A DNA stretch of 64,000 nucleotides from assembly GCF_900112495.1 (NCBI RefSeq), contig NZ_FOMA01000002.1, positions 248,001 through 312,000 on the forward strand, written 5' to 3'. The DNA comes from Bacillus sp. OV322. Its GTDB lineage: Bacteria > Bacillota > Bacilli > Bacillales > DSM-1321. Under the pieces are notes generated by a model, which saw only the letters and a list, made by a program, of their open reading frames with translations, did no database searches and had not been told where the DNA came from. The position numbers and the translations under genes are program-made. Shown piece by piece: positions 34,079 through 42,975 of the stretch (within the stretch, counting starts at the first letter, position 1; every line of letters begins with the position of its first letter).

Positions 34079-34921
34079 ATGAATCGGACAATGATTACCT
34101 CTACAAATACAATGAACCAGCTTCAGCAGAAAATGGACATTATTTCAAATAACATGTCCAATATCCAGACAAACGGCTATAAACGAAAAGAAACCTATTT
34201 TAATGACTTGCTTGTTCAGCAGGTTGATAACCAGACCAACAAATCTAAAGAAATAGGCAGGCTGACACCACTTGGCATCCGACAGGGAAACGGGGCCAAG
34301 CTCAGCCAGTCCCAGCTTGTTTTGACACAGGGAGCCATCAAGAACACAGACCGCAACCTGGATATAGCACTAAAAAAGGAAGATTTGTTCTTTAAAGTGC
34401 GGGTTTCTGACGAAAAAGGGCAAAATATACGGTATACTAGAGATGGCGCTTTCTATCTGTCACCAGCCGGAGGGAATGCTGTACAGCTTGTAAACGGAAG
34501 CGGTTATCCCGTTTTGGATTCAGCTGATCAGCCAATTGTAATTACCGGTGATGTGAAAAAACTGACCATCTCAGAAAATGGCCAGATAGCGGCAGAGAAG
34601 AATAATGGAACGGTTCAAAACTTTGATCTTGGAGTCGTTTCTCTTAAAAAACCTCAATTCATGGAACAAATCGGTGAGAACTTATTAGGCATGCCTGCTA
34701 ATCTGAATCGACTTGGAGCTGCACCCGCGGATATCATGACCTCCTTAACTGGCGGCCTCCGCTCAAATATATCCATGCAGCAGGGAGCGCTCGAAACGTC
34801 CAATGTGGATCTGTCTAAGGAAATGACAGATCTTATGGGTGTGCAGCGCCAATATCAATTTCAGTCAAAAGCGGTTACAGTGGCTGACCAAATGATGGGA
34901 TTAATCAACGGAATCCGTTAA
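34079..34921 (+). CDS. flhP: Flagellar hook-basal body rod protein FlhP
   Basis: This 280-residue paralogue of FlhO has an N-terminal NQLQQKMDIISNNMSNIQTNGYKRKE rod motif and a C-terminal ETSNVDLSKEMTDLMGVQRQYQFQSKAVT helix. It forms the distal rod with FlhO. AGGGGAATAGC lies upstream of ATG 34079. The 72-bp gap to flhO has no terminator. Confidence 0.93.
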   Translation: MNRTMITSTNTMNQLQQKMDIISNNMSNIQTNGYKRKETYFNDLLVQQVDNQTNKSKEIGRLTPLGIRQGNGAKLSQSQLVLTQGAIKNTDRNLDIALKKEDLFFKVRVSDEKGQNIRYTRDGAFYLSPAGGNAVQLVNGSGYPVLDSADQPIVITGDVKKLTISENGQIAAEKNNGTVQNFDLGVVSLKKPQFMEQIGENLLGMPANLNRLGAAPADIMTSLTGGLRSNISMQQGALETSNVDLSKEMTDLMGVQRQYQFQSKAVTVADQMMGLINGIR

Positions 34922-34963
34922 TTGAGGAACATGTCGGGCTAAAAGGAGCTTTCAGTCATTAGT

Positions 34964-35224
34964 ATGCCAGAGAATAACTTAACCAGAGAAGAATATAAAC
35001 AAAAGGCCGGTAAAGAAAAAAACAAGAATAAAAGGATCCGCATTAGGCTTTTGCCGATCTGGCTGAGGCTCCTTATTGTGGCTGGTCTAATAGCGGTATG
35101 CACCATTTCTGGAGCCATTGTCGGCTATAGTGTAATAGGCGGCGGCAGTGCAATGGATGTTTTCCACAAATCAACATGGACACATATTACAGACATCGTA
35201 AATAAAGATACAAATCCCGGCTAA
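34964..35224 (+). CDS. EpuA-like single-pass membrane protein
   Basis: The 86-residue protein has a strongly basic N-terminal third (KAGKEKNKNKRIRIRLLPIWLR), one membrane helix (about 47-70) ending in GYSVIGGG, and a short outer tail (FHKSTWTHITDIV). This matches the EpuA family, often misannotated as RNA polymerase subunit beta. It has no RNA polymerase features. It lies between flhP and fabZ; function is unknown. Confidence 0.75.
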   Translation: MPENNLTREEYKQKAGKEKNKNKRIRIRLLPIWLRLLIVAGLIAVCTISGAIVGYSVIGGGSAMDVFHKSTWTHITDIVNKDTNPG

Positions 35225-35321
35225 AGCAGTCCGGGATTTTCTTTTGCCTGCTTGTGCGCTAGAATGTTTCCTTATATTCGTGTTATCCTAGTAAAGGAAA
35301 CCTTATGAAGGAGTGAATGCT

Positions 35322-35753
35322 TTGTTAGATATTACACAAATTAAAGAAATTATTCCGCACCGATATCCTTTCCTGCTTATTGATAAAATCGTTGAAATCG
35401 AAAATGGAAAAAGAGCGGTAGGCATCAAGAACGTTACGGCAAATGAAGAATTTTTTAACGGCCACTTTCCTGAATATCCGGTAATGCCTGGCGTTTTGAT
35501 TGTAGAGGCTCTGGCACAGGTGGGATCTGTAGCAGTTTTAATTCAAGAAGAATATAGAGGCCGTCTTGGATTTTTTGCGGGGATTGACAGCTGCCGTTTC
35601 AAAAGGCAGGTAAAGCCCGGTGATCAATTAAGACTGGAAGTTGAACTGACAAGGCTTAGAGGGTCAGTCGGCAAAGGCAAAGCAGTTGCCACTGTGGATG
35701 GTGAAATTGCCTGTGAAGCAGAAATCATGTTTGCCTTTGGAGATAAAAAATAA
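35322..35753 (+). CDS. fabZ: 3-hydroxyacyl-ACP dehydratase FabZ
   Basis: The 143-residue hot-dog-fold enzyme of type II fatty-acid synthesis dehydrates 3-hydroxyacyl-ACP. Catalytic H48 ([13 protein letters not shown]) and E62 (VEALAQ) are present. TTG 35322 is chosen: it gives [17 protein letters not shown], and AAGGAG ends 8 bp upstream. The GTG at 35313 overlaps that ribosome-binding site. Confidence 0.95.
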   Translation: MLDITQIKEIIPHRYPFLLIDKIVEIENGKRAVGIKNVTANEEFFNGHFPEYPVMPGVLIVEALAQVGSVAVLIQEEYRGRLGFFAGIDSCRFKRQVKPGDQLRLEVELTRLRGSVGKGKAVATVDGEIACEAEIMFAFGDKK

Positions 35754-35768
35754 ATACATAAACAATCC

Positions 35769-35797
35769 GGATGTGTGTCTATATGCGCACATCTTCT
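35769..35797 (+). terminator. Terminator after fabZ
   Basis: GATGTGTG and CGCACATC form a stem (one T-G pair) followed by a T-rich tail. Confidence 0.65.
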
Positions 35798-35885
35798 TTC
35801 GTATATTCACGTGAATTCAGAAGAAGATTTGGTGATATAGGCCTGTTTTTCTTAGAGAAGGTTTATTTTATGTGAAAATGTGCAA

Positions 35886-36024
35886 TGATATAAGTGGAAG
35901 CAGTATTCTATGCAGCATTGCATAGGATTTTTGTTCATTAATTCATTTGAATTTTTTGGTTTGGTAAACCAATCTTTATTTTCTCCCTATGGAGGCCGGG
36001 CACATGTGTCCGGCCATTTTTTTT
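35886..36024 (+). ncRNA. Candidate small RNA ending in a strong terminator
   Basis: An extended -10 (TGATATAAG, 35886-35894) is followed by three perfect small hairpins: CTATGCA/TGCATAG, TTGGTTT/AAACCAA and CTCC/GGAG. A GC-rich terminator follows (stem of GGCCGG and CCGGCC extended by GCAC/GTGT, 35994-36024, then T8). No open frame of note runs through it, and fabZ already has its own terminator. A good -35 was not found. Confidence 0.35.
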
Positions 36025-36057
36025 CTTAAAGGGAAATACAGGCGCCGTAAATTTATA

Positions 36058-36092
36058 AAAGCTGATTCTGCTCTTGCAGAATCAGCTTTTTT
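36058..36092. terminator. Bidirectional terminator serving ywpF
   Basis: A perfect 14-bp stem (AAAGCTGATTCTGC / GCAGAATCAGCTTT) has T-runs in both orientations, just past the ywpF stop codon. Confidence 0.8.
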
Positions 36093-36110
36093 GCAGGGAC
36101 GCTTTTACGG

Positions 36111-36545
36111 TTATTTGTTAGCAGTCAGTTTTGGACGGGAGCGGATTTTCTCTTTGAATTGTTCCACAAGTGCTTCTCCGGTCATTCCTTGCTGGATCAG
36201 ATCTTCAAGAAGCAATTCGGCATACTTGCTTCGGGATCGCTGCAGATGGCCTTCAAACATGATGCTTTTATGGCCTTCTAAATCTTTGATGATCCGCAGA
36301 ATGGTTTTAAAGGAAGCCGGATCGTTTTCTTTTTTGGTAATGACAGCCTGGATGTTCACCTCTCCGTTCACTGGCGGGAGAGCGTCCTTGATTTTTTTGA
36401 ATTGTTCGTTCTCAATCAAAGCCTCCAGCAGCCATGTGCTCTGGTCATCTTCTTTATTGATGATCAGCCCATCCGTAAGCTCTGCTTCAATTAATTCCTG
36501 TTTTTCATCCGCTATCTGCAAAGAAATTAATTTAAACGTTTTCAT
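36111..36545 (-). CDS. ywpF: YwpF-like protein
   Basis: The 144-residue soluble protein starts MKTFKLISLQI, matching the start and length of B. subtilis YwpF, and the fabZ-ywpF-ssbB neighbourhood is also conserved. Its function is unknown. The start at 36545 has GGGAGGGA five bases upstream on the minus strand. Longer upstream extensions of the frame lack a site. Confidence 0.8.
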   Translation of the reverse strand: MKTFKLISLQIADEKQELIEAELTDGLIINKEDDQSTWLLEALIENEQFKKIKDALPPVNGEVNIQAVITKKENDPASFKTILRIIKDLEGHKSIMFEGHLQRSRSKYAELLLEDLIQQGMTGEALVEQFKEKIRSRPKLTANK

Positions 36546-36638
36546 ACATTCCCTCCCTTTCTCTTGTCCATCTTTCTCTAGCATACCCGATTACTATTCA
36601 GTATTAAAAGCAAAAGATTTAGAGAAAAATGGAACACG

Positions 36639-36672
36639 AAAAAAAGTTTGAAAATGATCAAAATCAAGTTTT
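36639..36672 (+). promoter_or_regulatory. ComK box (K-box) upstream of ssbB
   Basis: A perfect AT-box AAAA-N5-TTTT lies at 36660-36672. A second, weaker one (AAAA-N5-TTGA, 36639-36651) lies exactly 8 bp upstream. Two AT-boxes with 8-bp spacing are one of the known ComK arrangements. ssbB is ComK-activated in B. subtilis. Confidence 0.65.
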
Positions 36673-36824
36673 ATATCCAAACCCTCAACTAAATCGCCCT
36701 TTTTCTTCAGGAAAAAATACAGGAATGCAGCAGCAAAAGGGTTTTGCAGGGTTCTTTTGCTGATTTTACGGAGGTCTTTGAATTCAGTATGATAAAGGCA
36801 CTCAGACAGAAAGGAGCTGATTTA

Positions 36825-37187
36825 TTGATTAATCAAGTTACGCTGGTAGGAAGGCTGACCCGTGATCCCGAGCTGAGATATACGCCCGAAGGTACAGCTG
36901 TTTCTAATGTAACGCTTGCCGTGAACCGGAATTTCCGGAATGGAGATGGTGAATATACAGCAGATTTTGTACAATGTACGCTATGGAAAAAAACAGCAGA
37001 AAACACGGTCCAGTATTGCCGGAAAGGTTCTATAGTCGGAATCGTCGGGAGAATCCAAACGCGCAGCTATGAAAATCAGGATGGAAAAAAAGTCTACGTT
37101 ACAGATGTTGTAGCAGAAACCGTGCGTTTTGTCGGTACTAAGCAAGCTGAGAATCCAAAGCAGGAATATGAAGCAATCAAGTTTTAA
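36825..37187 (+). CDS. ssbB: Competence-associated single-stranded DNA-binding protein SsbB
   Basis: The 120-residue OB-fold protein begins INQVTLVGRLTRDPELRYT and contains the WKKTAENTVQYCRKGSIVGIVGRIQTRSYE core. It lacks the long acidic C-terminal tail of SsbA, as expected for the competence paralogue. It protects incoming ssDNA during transformation. TTG 36825 has AAGGAG 8 bp upstream. The ComK box upstream supports its role. Confidence 0.92.
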   Translation: MINQVTLVGRLTRDPELRYTPEGTAVSNVTLAVNRNFRNGDGEYTADFVQCTLWKKTAENTVQYCRKGSIVGIVGRIQTRSYENQDGKKVYVTDVVAETVRFVGTKQAENPKQEYEAIKF

Positions 37188-37211
37188 TTAAACTAAGTAG
37201 AGGTGAAGATA

Positions 37212-37580
37212 ATGGGAGAAAATGAACGTCAGGAAAGCTGCAGATTATTTGAAGATGAAAAAGGGGAGTTCCCGGCTCTCGACCGGCTGAATTTTCAACA
37301 AAAGACAGAGAGGACAGATCAGCTTATCGGCGACCTGATCCGATATATTGCCAAGACGCATGTGAAGGTTTCCAACAGCGAATATCAAATGGTTCAGCTG
37401 GAAATTATACTTGCCCGGGTAGAAAGCGAATCGAAAGCTTTACGCGCCCAAAATGAATCACTTATCCAAAGGCTTTCTGAGCTTGAACAGGCAGCCATTC
37501 CTCAAACAATCAGAAGAAAACAATCATTCTTCATGGAAGGAGGATCGCTGCACTTCCGCTCACAGCACACACTTCTTTAG
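37212..37580 (+). CDS. Hypothetical coiled-coil protein downstream of ssbB
   Basis: The 122-residue acidic protein has no recognised family. Residues about 55-95 form a likely coiled coil (EYQMVQLEIILARVESESKALRAQNESLIQRLSELEQA pattern). The tail is basic and aromatic. ATG 37212 follows AGAGGTGA by 6 bp. It is 24 bp after ssbB, so it may share the ComK-controlled transcript; a role in competence is inference only. Confidence 0.65.
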   Translation: MGENERQESCRLFEDEKGEFPALDRLNFQQKTERTDQLIGDLIRYIAKTHVKVSNSEYQMVQLEIILARVESESKALRAQNESLIQRLSELEQAAIPQTIRRKQSFFMEGGSLHFRSQHTLL

Positions 37581-37711
37581 TCTTTGCCCCTCCATTATCC
37601 AAAAATGACTGATATAATCCTTCTTCGGCCCAAAGAATGATTACTCCGCAAAACCCCCAAAATTCTGCGCATGTTTCCCCTATAAAATACAAAATAGACT
37701 CCTTGCACAGT

Positions 37712-37736
37712 GGCTGCTCCCCGCAGCCCTTTTTTT
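37712..37736 (+). terminator. Terminator after ssbB and the coiled-coil gene
   Basis: GGCTGC-TCCCC-GCAGCC is followed by C and T7. The rest of the 37581-37960 gap holds the opp promoter and unremarkable AT-rich DNA. Confidence 0.75.
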
Positions 37737-37878
37737 CGTCCAGCAAAGCACATTATGCAAACCTGCAGACTAATGTGTGAAGTCCAAATGACAGCAGATT
37801 ATGCAGCGGAGTTACTTGCTTGTGAAATTATGAGTATGCCCAGTTATCTGTAAAAATAAAATATTCAAAAAATAGTTA

Positions 37879-37907
37879 TTGTCAAATATTTAGAAAAATG
37901 GCATAAT
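37879..37907 (+). promoter_or_regulatory. Sigma-A promoter of the oligopeptide transporter operon
   Basis: TTGTCA, 17 bp and CATAAT lie 54 bp upstream of the first transporter gene. Confidence 0.65.
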
Positions 37908-37960
37908 TCAATGAGACTATTTATCTAGTTTTACAACATCCAGATAAGGGAGGGTGATTT

Positions 37961-38965
37961 ATGGTCAATCCGATTGTGGAAGTAAAAGGCTTGAAAACAA
38001 GCTTTATAACAGATGACGGCGAAATTCCGGTGGTAAATTCAATCGACTTTCATATTAACCCGGGAGAGGTCTTAGGGATTGTAGGCGAATCAGGATGCGG
38101 AAAAAGTGTAACCTCACTTTCCATAATGGGACTGGTTGATCCGTCCGCAGGGAAGGTAGAAGGGGAAATTCTTTTTAAAGGCAATAACCTGGCAGATGCG
38201 TCGGAAGCAAAAATGAGAAAAATACGCGGAAATGAAATTGCCATGATCTTTCAGGAGCCGATGACAAGTTTAAATCCTGTATTTACCATTGGGGAGCAAT
38301 TAACAGAGTCGCTCCGGATACATAGAAGGTGGAATAAGCAAAAGGCAAGGGAACGTGCAGCTGACATGCTGAAGCTTGTTGGCCTTGGACGGGCGGAGGA
38401 ACTGCTGAATGAGTATCCTCACCAGCTTTCAGGAGGCATGAGGCAGCGTGTCATGATTGCGATGGCCATGATCTGCGAACCTGAACTTCTGATAGCGGAC
38501 GAGCCGACAACGGCCCTGGATGTGACCATTCAGGCGCAAATTCTGGAACTGATGAAAAAGCTGAATAGAGAAACAGACACGGCCATAATGATGATCACTC
38601 ATGATTTGGGTGTTGTAGCAGAAATCTGCCAGCGTGTAGCTGTTATGTATGCAGGGCGAATTGTGGAAGAAGGGGATGTCAGGTCTATTTTTAAAAGTCC
38701 AAAGCATCCGTATACGATTGGCCTGATAGAATCTGTGCCAGATATGAGAGAGAAAAAGGATAGGCTTTACTCTATACCTGGAAATGTTCCTAAACCTGGA
38801 GGTGCCCCGCTTGGCTGCCAGTTCGCCCCAAGGTGTGCACACGCCATGGACAGATGCCTGAGTGAGACTCCGCCGCTTCATGCCTTTGAAAATGGGCAGC
38901 AGGTCAGATGCTGGCTTCATGAAGACGGGAAAGGAGATAAAATCCATGTCACAGCCATTAGTTAA
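37961..38965 (+). CDS. Oligopeptide/dipeptide ABC transporter ATP-binding protein (OppD/DppD type)
   Basis: The 334-residue cytoplasmic ATPase has Walker A GESGCGKS, the ABC signature LSGGMRQRV and Walker [15 protein letters not shown]-terminal oligopeptide-transporter extension includes the cysteine-rich [14 protein letters not shown] segment, typical of OppD/DppD and able to bind an Fe-S cluster in relatives. GGGAGGGTG precedes ATG 37961. It overlaps the next gene by 20 bp. Confidence 0.93.
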   Translation: MVNPIVEVKGLKTSFITDDGEIPVVNSIDFHINPGEVLGIVGESGCGKSVTSLSIMGLVDPSAGKVEGEILFKGNNLADASEAKMRKIRGNEIAMIFQEPMTSLNPVFTIGEQLTESLRIHRRWNKQKARERAADMLKLVGLGRAEELLNEYPHQLSGGMRQRVMIAMAMICEPELLIADEPTTALDVTIQAQILELMKKLNRETDTAIMMITHDLGVVAEICQRVAVMYAGRIVEEGDVRSIFKSPKHPYTIGLIESVPDMREKKDRLYSIPGNVPKPGGAPLGCQFAPRCAHAMDRCLSETPPLHAFENGQQVRCWLHEDGKGDKIHVTAIS

Positions 38966-39914
38966 GGTAGAAAACCTGAAAAAGCATTTTCCGATCAAAG
39001 GCGGGCTGCTCGGGAAGAATGTCGGCGAAGTGAAAGCTGTCGACGGGGTATCCTTTTTCATAAAAAAAGGAGAAACGCTCGGGCTGGTAGGTGAAAGCGG
39101 GTGCGGCAAGTCAACAACGGGCCGGATGCTGCTCAGGCTTCTCGAACCGAGTGAGGGAAAAATTTACTTTGAAGGAAAAGACATTACCACCCTCTCACAA
39201 GGAGAAATGAGGAAAATGAGGCGGGAAATGCAGATGGTTTTCCAGGATCCGTTCGCCTCGCTCAATCCACGGCACACCGTGGAAAAAATTCTGGAGGAGC
39301 CTTTAATTGTCCATGGAACAGCGGATAAGAAGGAACGAAAACGCCGGGTAAAGGAACTGCTTGAAATTGTGGGCTTAAGCAGCTACCATGCCAAGCGCTA
39401 TCCGCACCAATTCAGCGGAGGGCAGCGCCAGCGGATAGGAATTGCAAGGGCACTTGCCGTAAACCCGAAGCTGATCATTGCCGATGAACCGGTCTCTGCA
39501 CTCGATGTATCCATTCAGTCACAGGTGCTGAACCTTCTTCAGGATCTTCAGAAGGAATTTGATTTAACATACCTATTCATTGCGCATGACCTCGGAGTCG
39601 TAAGGCACATCAGCGACCGTGTCGGTGTCATGTACCTTGGGCATATTGTGGAACTGGCTGACAGCGAAATGCTGTACCGGAATCCGCTTCACCCGTATAC
39701 ACAGGCCCTGCTTTCTGCCGTGCCGATTCCTGATGTGGATTACAAGAAGGAGAGAGTCCTGCTGCAGGGTGATGTGCCAAGCCCGTCTAACCCGCCAAAA
39801 GGCTGCCCGTTCCATACCAGATGCCCTAATGCAATGGAGGTATGTTCAACGGCCAAACCGGTCATGCAGGAAATTGAAACAGGCCATTACGCTGCATGTC
39901 ATTTATATCAATGA
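38946..39914 (+). CDS. Oligopeptide/dipeptide ABC transporter ATP-binding protein (OppF/DppF type)
   Basis: The 322-residue second ATPase has Walker A GESGCGKS, signature [15 protein letters not shown] and Walker [13 protein letters not shown]. The C-terminal [14 protein letters not shown] extension is of the OppF type. ATG 38946 gives [16 protein letters not shown] and lies inside the previous gene's end, with AAAGGAGA upstream. It pairs with the OppD-type subunit. Confidence 0.93.
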   Translation: MSQPLVKVENLKKHFPIKGGLLGKNVGEVKAVDGVSFFIKKGETLGLVGESGCGKSTTGRMLLRLLEPSEGKIYFEGKDITTLSQGEMRKMRREMQMVFQDPFASLNPRHTVEKILEEPLIVHGTADKKERKRRVKELLEIVGLSSYHAKRYPHQFSGGQRQRIGIARALAVNPKLIIADEPVSALDVSIQSQVLNLLQDLQKEFDLTYLFIAHDLGVVRHISDRVGVMYLGHIVELADSEMLYRNPLHPYTQALLSAVPIPDVDYKKERVLLQGDVPSPSNPPKGCPFHTRCPNAMEVCSTAKPVMQEIETGHYAACHLYQ

Positions 39915-39965
39915 CAAAGCGTAGATATATAAAGGCATATAAATTAGATAATTGGGGGAAAACGC

Positions 39966-41552
39966 ATGAAAAAAGCATATTGGCTATTTTTAATTAGTGT
40001 ACTTGCCTTATCGATGGCATTATCCGGCTGTTCATCTTCGAAAAAGGGCAATTCCAGTGCAAAAGGCGGAGATGTAATGATTTACGGCAAGGGAGGAGAT
40101 GCAGTTTCCCTTGACCCTGCCGTTGTAACAGACGGGGAATCCTTCATCGTCACACACCAGATCTTTGAAACCCTTGTGAACTATGGAAAAGATAATACGA
40201 ATATTGAACCGGGCCTTGCTCAAAAGTGGGACATCTCACCGGATGCATTAACCTATACCTTCCATCTGCGTGAAGGCATCAAATTCCAGGATGGAACAGA
40301 TTTCAATGCAGACGCTGTCGTTAAAAACTTCCAGCGCTGGGCACAAAGCAAAGACCCTGCAAAGTTTGCCTACTATCCTTCCATGTTTGGAGGATTTGAA
40401 GGAGATAAGGGCCATGTAATCAAAGAGGTTAAGGCAGTCGACGCGAAAACTGTTCAATTTACATTGAACAGGCCTCAGGCTCCATTCCTTAAAAACCTGG
40501 CAATGAGCCCATTTGCTATCGCAAGCCCTACAGCTTTTGCGAAAGCTGATTTCGGGAAGCATCCTGTAGGAACAGGACCATTTAAATTTGTGTCATGGAA
40601 ACCAGGCGATACAATCGAAGTTACTAAAAACGATAAATACTGGCAAAAAGGCCTTCCTAAGCTTGGCGGCGTGAAATTCAAGGTCATCAAAGACAACTCT
40701 GCACGATTGAATTCCCTTGTTAAAGGCGAACTCGACTTGATGGATGGCTTGAATCCAAGCGACATGAGCAAGGTTAAGTCTAACAGCAAATTGCAATTGT
40801 TCGAACGCCCTTCCATGAATGTGGGCTATATCGGATTTAACAACCAAAAAGCGCCTTTTGATAAAAAAGAAGTGCGCCAGGCGATCAGCCACTTAATCAA
40901 TAAAGAAGATATTATCAAAAACTTCTATGAAGGAACGGCTGAACCAGCGAAAAACCCAATGCCGCCTTCTGTAGGCGGATATGATGATGATATCCAGGAT
41001 TATGAATATAACGTAGAAAAAGCTAAAGAATTACTGAAAAAAGCAGGATATGAAAAAGGCTTCAAAATGGATCTTTGGGCAATGCCGGTGCCTCGTCCGT
41101 ATATGCCTAATGGACAAAAGGTGGCAGAAGCCATTCAAGCAAGCTTAAAACAAGTAAATATTGATGCTAAGATTGTGACGTTTGAGTGGGCAACATATCT
41201 TGAAAAACTTCAAGCTGGCGAAGCTCCAGTATTCATGATGGGCTGGACAGGCGATAACGGGGATGCCGATAACTTCCTTTACACATTGCTTGATAAGGAC
41301 ACTATCGGATCCAATAACTATGCACGCTATTCAAATAACGATGTTCATAAATTATTACTAGAAGCACAGTCTACTGCCAATGAAGCAAAACGCAGTGAGC
41401 TTTACAAAAAAGCACAAGAAATTATCCACGAGGACGCACCATGGGTACCGCTTGTACACTCTAAGCCACAGCTTGCAGGAAGCAGCACAATCAAAGGCTT
41501 TGTTCCGCATCCAACAGGAACACAATCCTTTATCGATACTTCTATGAAATAA
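39966..41552 (+). CDS. Oligopeptide-binding lipoprotein (SBP family 5)
   Basis: The 528-residue extracytoplasmic solute-binding protein has a signal peptide with lipobox LSGC, lipidated at C22, and a Ser/Lys linker. The family-5 signature region QIFETLVNYGKDN...EPGLAQKWDIS and the later PVGTGPFKFVSW are present. GGGGGAAA precedes ATG 39966. It feeds substrate to the permeases at 41960 and 42976. The substrate could be nutrient or signalling peptides and is not determinable here. A strong terminator follows directly. Confidence 0.93.
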   Translation: MKKAYWLFLISVLALSMALSGCSSSKKGNSSAKGGDVMIYGKGGDAVSLDPAVVTDGESFIVTHQIFETLVNYGKDNTNIEPGLAQKWDISPDALTYTFHLREGIKFQDGTDFNADAVVKNFQRWAQSKDPAKFAYYPSMFGGFEGDKGHVIKEVKAVDAKTVQFTLNRPQAPFLKNLAMSPFAIASPTAFAKADFGKHPVGTGPFKFVSWKPGDTIEVTKNDKYWQKGLPKLGGVKFKVIKDNSARLNSLVKGELDLMDGLNPSDMSKVKSNSKLQLFERPSMNVGYIGFNNQKAPFDKKEVRQAISHLINKEDIIKNFYEGTAEPAKNPMPPSVGGYDDDIQDYEYNVEKAKELLKKAGYEKGFKMDLWAMPVPRPYMPNGQKVAEAIQASLKQVNIDAKIVTFEWATYLEKLQAGEAPVFMMGWTGDNGDADNFLYTLLDKDTIGSNNYARYSNNDVHKLLLEAQSTANEAKRSELYKKAQEIIHEDAPWVPLVHSKPQLAGSSTIKGFVPHPTGTQSFIDTSMK

Positions 41553-41573
41553 TTTCAGCCGTACAAAAGGGAA

Positions 41574-41603
41574 GTATGGATCCTGCATGCTTCCCTTTTG
41601 TTT
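41574..41603 (+). terminator. Terminator between the binding protein and the permease genes
   Basis: An 11-bp stem (CAAAAGGGAAG / CTTCCCTTTTG) can be extended by the ATG/CAT flanks of the loop and is followed by TTTC. It lies inside what would normally be one operon. Confidence 0.7.
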
Positions 41604-41681
41604 CGCAGACTGAAAGCCTAGGAGAATAAGTGATTACAGAAATCCTTTCGGAAAAAATGCAGGCTTATACAAAAAGTAACG

Positions 41682-41790
41682 GTGTCTAACTCCAGCGTCC
41701 AGCTTACTGTGCAGAAGATGATTGCCCCATAAGGCAAAAAACGCCTTTTGGTTCAATCCCTTTCTGCTTCGCAAGCTGACCAGGACGTGT
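41682..41790. repeat. Dispersed repeat, copy A in the transporter operon
   Basis: It begins TGTCTAACTCCAGCGTCCAGC, carries AAGGCAAAAAACGCCTTTTG in the centre, and resembles copy B and the copy at 30618. No gene is present. Confidence 0.65.
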
Positions 41791-41820
41791 GTGGGACAAG
41801 TTTTGCAAACCAACAAGAAT

Positions 41821-41942
41821 GGTGTCTAGCTGCAGCGCCTGGCTCCCTGTGCAAAAGATCCCTTGCCCGAGAAGGCAAAGAGCGCCTTCTGCGGTCAAGT
41901 GCCTATTTGCTTCGGGAGCCGGTCAAGGCGCTTCCGCTTTTC
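41821..41942. repeat. Dispersed repeat, copy B in the transporter operon
   Basis: It begins GGTGTCTAGCTGCAGCGCCT, holds AGAAGGCAAAGAGCGCCTTCT, and ends AAGGCGCTTCCGCTTTT 17 bp before the permease start. It shares its framework with copy A. Confidence 0.7.
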
Positions 41943-41959
41943 ATTAGAGAGGTGATGTT

Positions 41960-42964
41960 ATGTTTTCTTATGCTATTCGGCGTTTAGGGGCGCTTGTGCC
42001 GGTTTTGTTAGGGATGACGTTAATTGTTTTTATGATGATCCGGGCGATTCCGGGGAATCCGGCCCAGATTATTTTGGGGCAGCAGGCTACGAAGACGGCT
42101 GTTGCTGCACTGACTGAAGAGCTTGGCTTGAATAAGCCGTGGCATACTCAGTTTTTTGGCTATCTGGGAGGGTTATTGAAGGGTGATCTTGGGGTTTCGA
42201 TCAGGACCAAGGAGCCAATTGCCCATGAGATCTGGCCATATTTGGCCGCTACTCTTGAACTTGCTCTTGTGGCTATGCTGATTGCCGTTGTTATTGGCGT
42301 GAATGCAGGAATCATTTCTGCCTGGTTCCAGAATTCCTGGTTCGATTATTTAGCGATGATCATTGCGCTTGTAGGCGTCTCGATGCCGATTTTCTGGCTT
42401 GGTTTAATGGAACAGTATGTAATCGCGATTCATTGGGACTTGCTGCCGACAACAGGGCGCGACAACATAAGGGATCCGGTGGCGGCCATTACCAATCTGT
42501 ATTTGATTGATTCACTGCTGGATGGCAGATTCGATCAGTTTATTGAAGTGATCAAGCATTTGATTCTTCCTGGAGCGGCACTTGCGACAATTCCGATGGC
42601 TATCATCGCAAGAATGACGCGGTCTTCCATGCTTGAAGTAATGAGGTCTGACTTTATCCGGACAGCGCGTGCGAAGGGAATGAAGATGTTTTGGGTGGTG
42701 TATAAGCACTCCTTGAAAAATGCCTTGATTCCTGTTGTTACCGTAATCGGGCTTCAGACAGGGCTCCTACTTGGAGGGGCAATTTTAACAGAAACGATAT
42801 TCGGCTGGCCGGGCATTGGGAACTACATTTATGATGCCATTGGCTCTAGGGATTATCCGGTTATTCAATCTGGGATACTTGTGATCGCTTTTATATTTGT
42901 CATGATCAACTTGATTGTTGATCTGCTGTATGCAGCAATTGATCCGAGAATCAAGTATAAATAG
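41960..42964 (+). CDS. Oligopeptide/dipeptide ABC transporter permease (OppB/DppB type)
   Basis: The 334-residue membrane protein has six helices. Typical features are the N-terminal GMTLIVFMMIRAIPGNPA segment and the EAA-type loop near residues 220-245 (MLEVMRSDFIRTARAKG). AGAGGTGAT precedes ATG 41960. It and the next gene are separated from the ATPase and binding-protein genes by a terminator and two repeats, so they may have their own, unidentified promoter. Confidence 0.93.
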   Translation: MFSYAIRRLGALVPVLLGMTLIVFMMIRAIPGNPAQIILGQQATKTAVAALTEELGLNKPWHTQFFGYLGGLLKGDLGVSIRTKEPIAHEIWPYLAATLELALVAMLIAVVIGVNAGIISAWFQNSWFDYLAMIIALVGVSMPIFWLGLMEQYVIAIHWDLLPTTGRDNIRDPVAAITNLYLIDSLLDGRFDQFIEVIKHLILPGAALATIPMAIIARMTRSSMLEVMRSDFIRTARAKGMKMFWVVYKHSLKNALIPVVTVIGLQTGLLLGGAILTETIFGWPGIGNYIYDAIGSRDYPVIQSGILVIAFIFVMINLIVDLLYAAIDPRIKYK

Positions 42965-42975
42965 GAGGAATACAT

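Noticed and set aside
34964-35224. RNA polymerase beta subunit annotation often given to this gene
   Set aside because: The 86-residue single-pass membrane protein has no RNA polymerase motifs; the EpuA-like assignment explains the common misannotation.
35989-36651. 220-codon plus-strand frame over ywpF
   Set aside because: It runs through two terminators and antisense to ywpF, whose start, ribosome-binding site and synteny fit much better.
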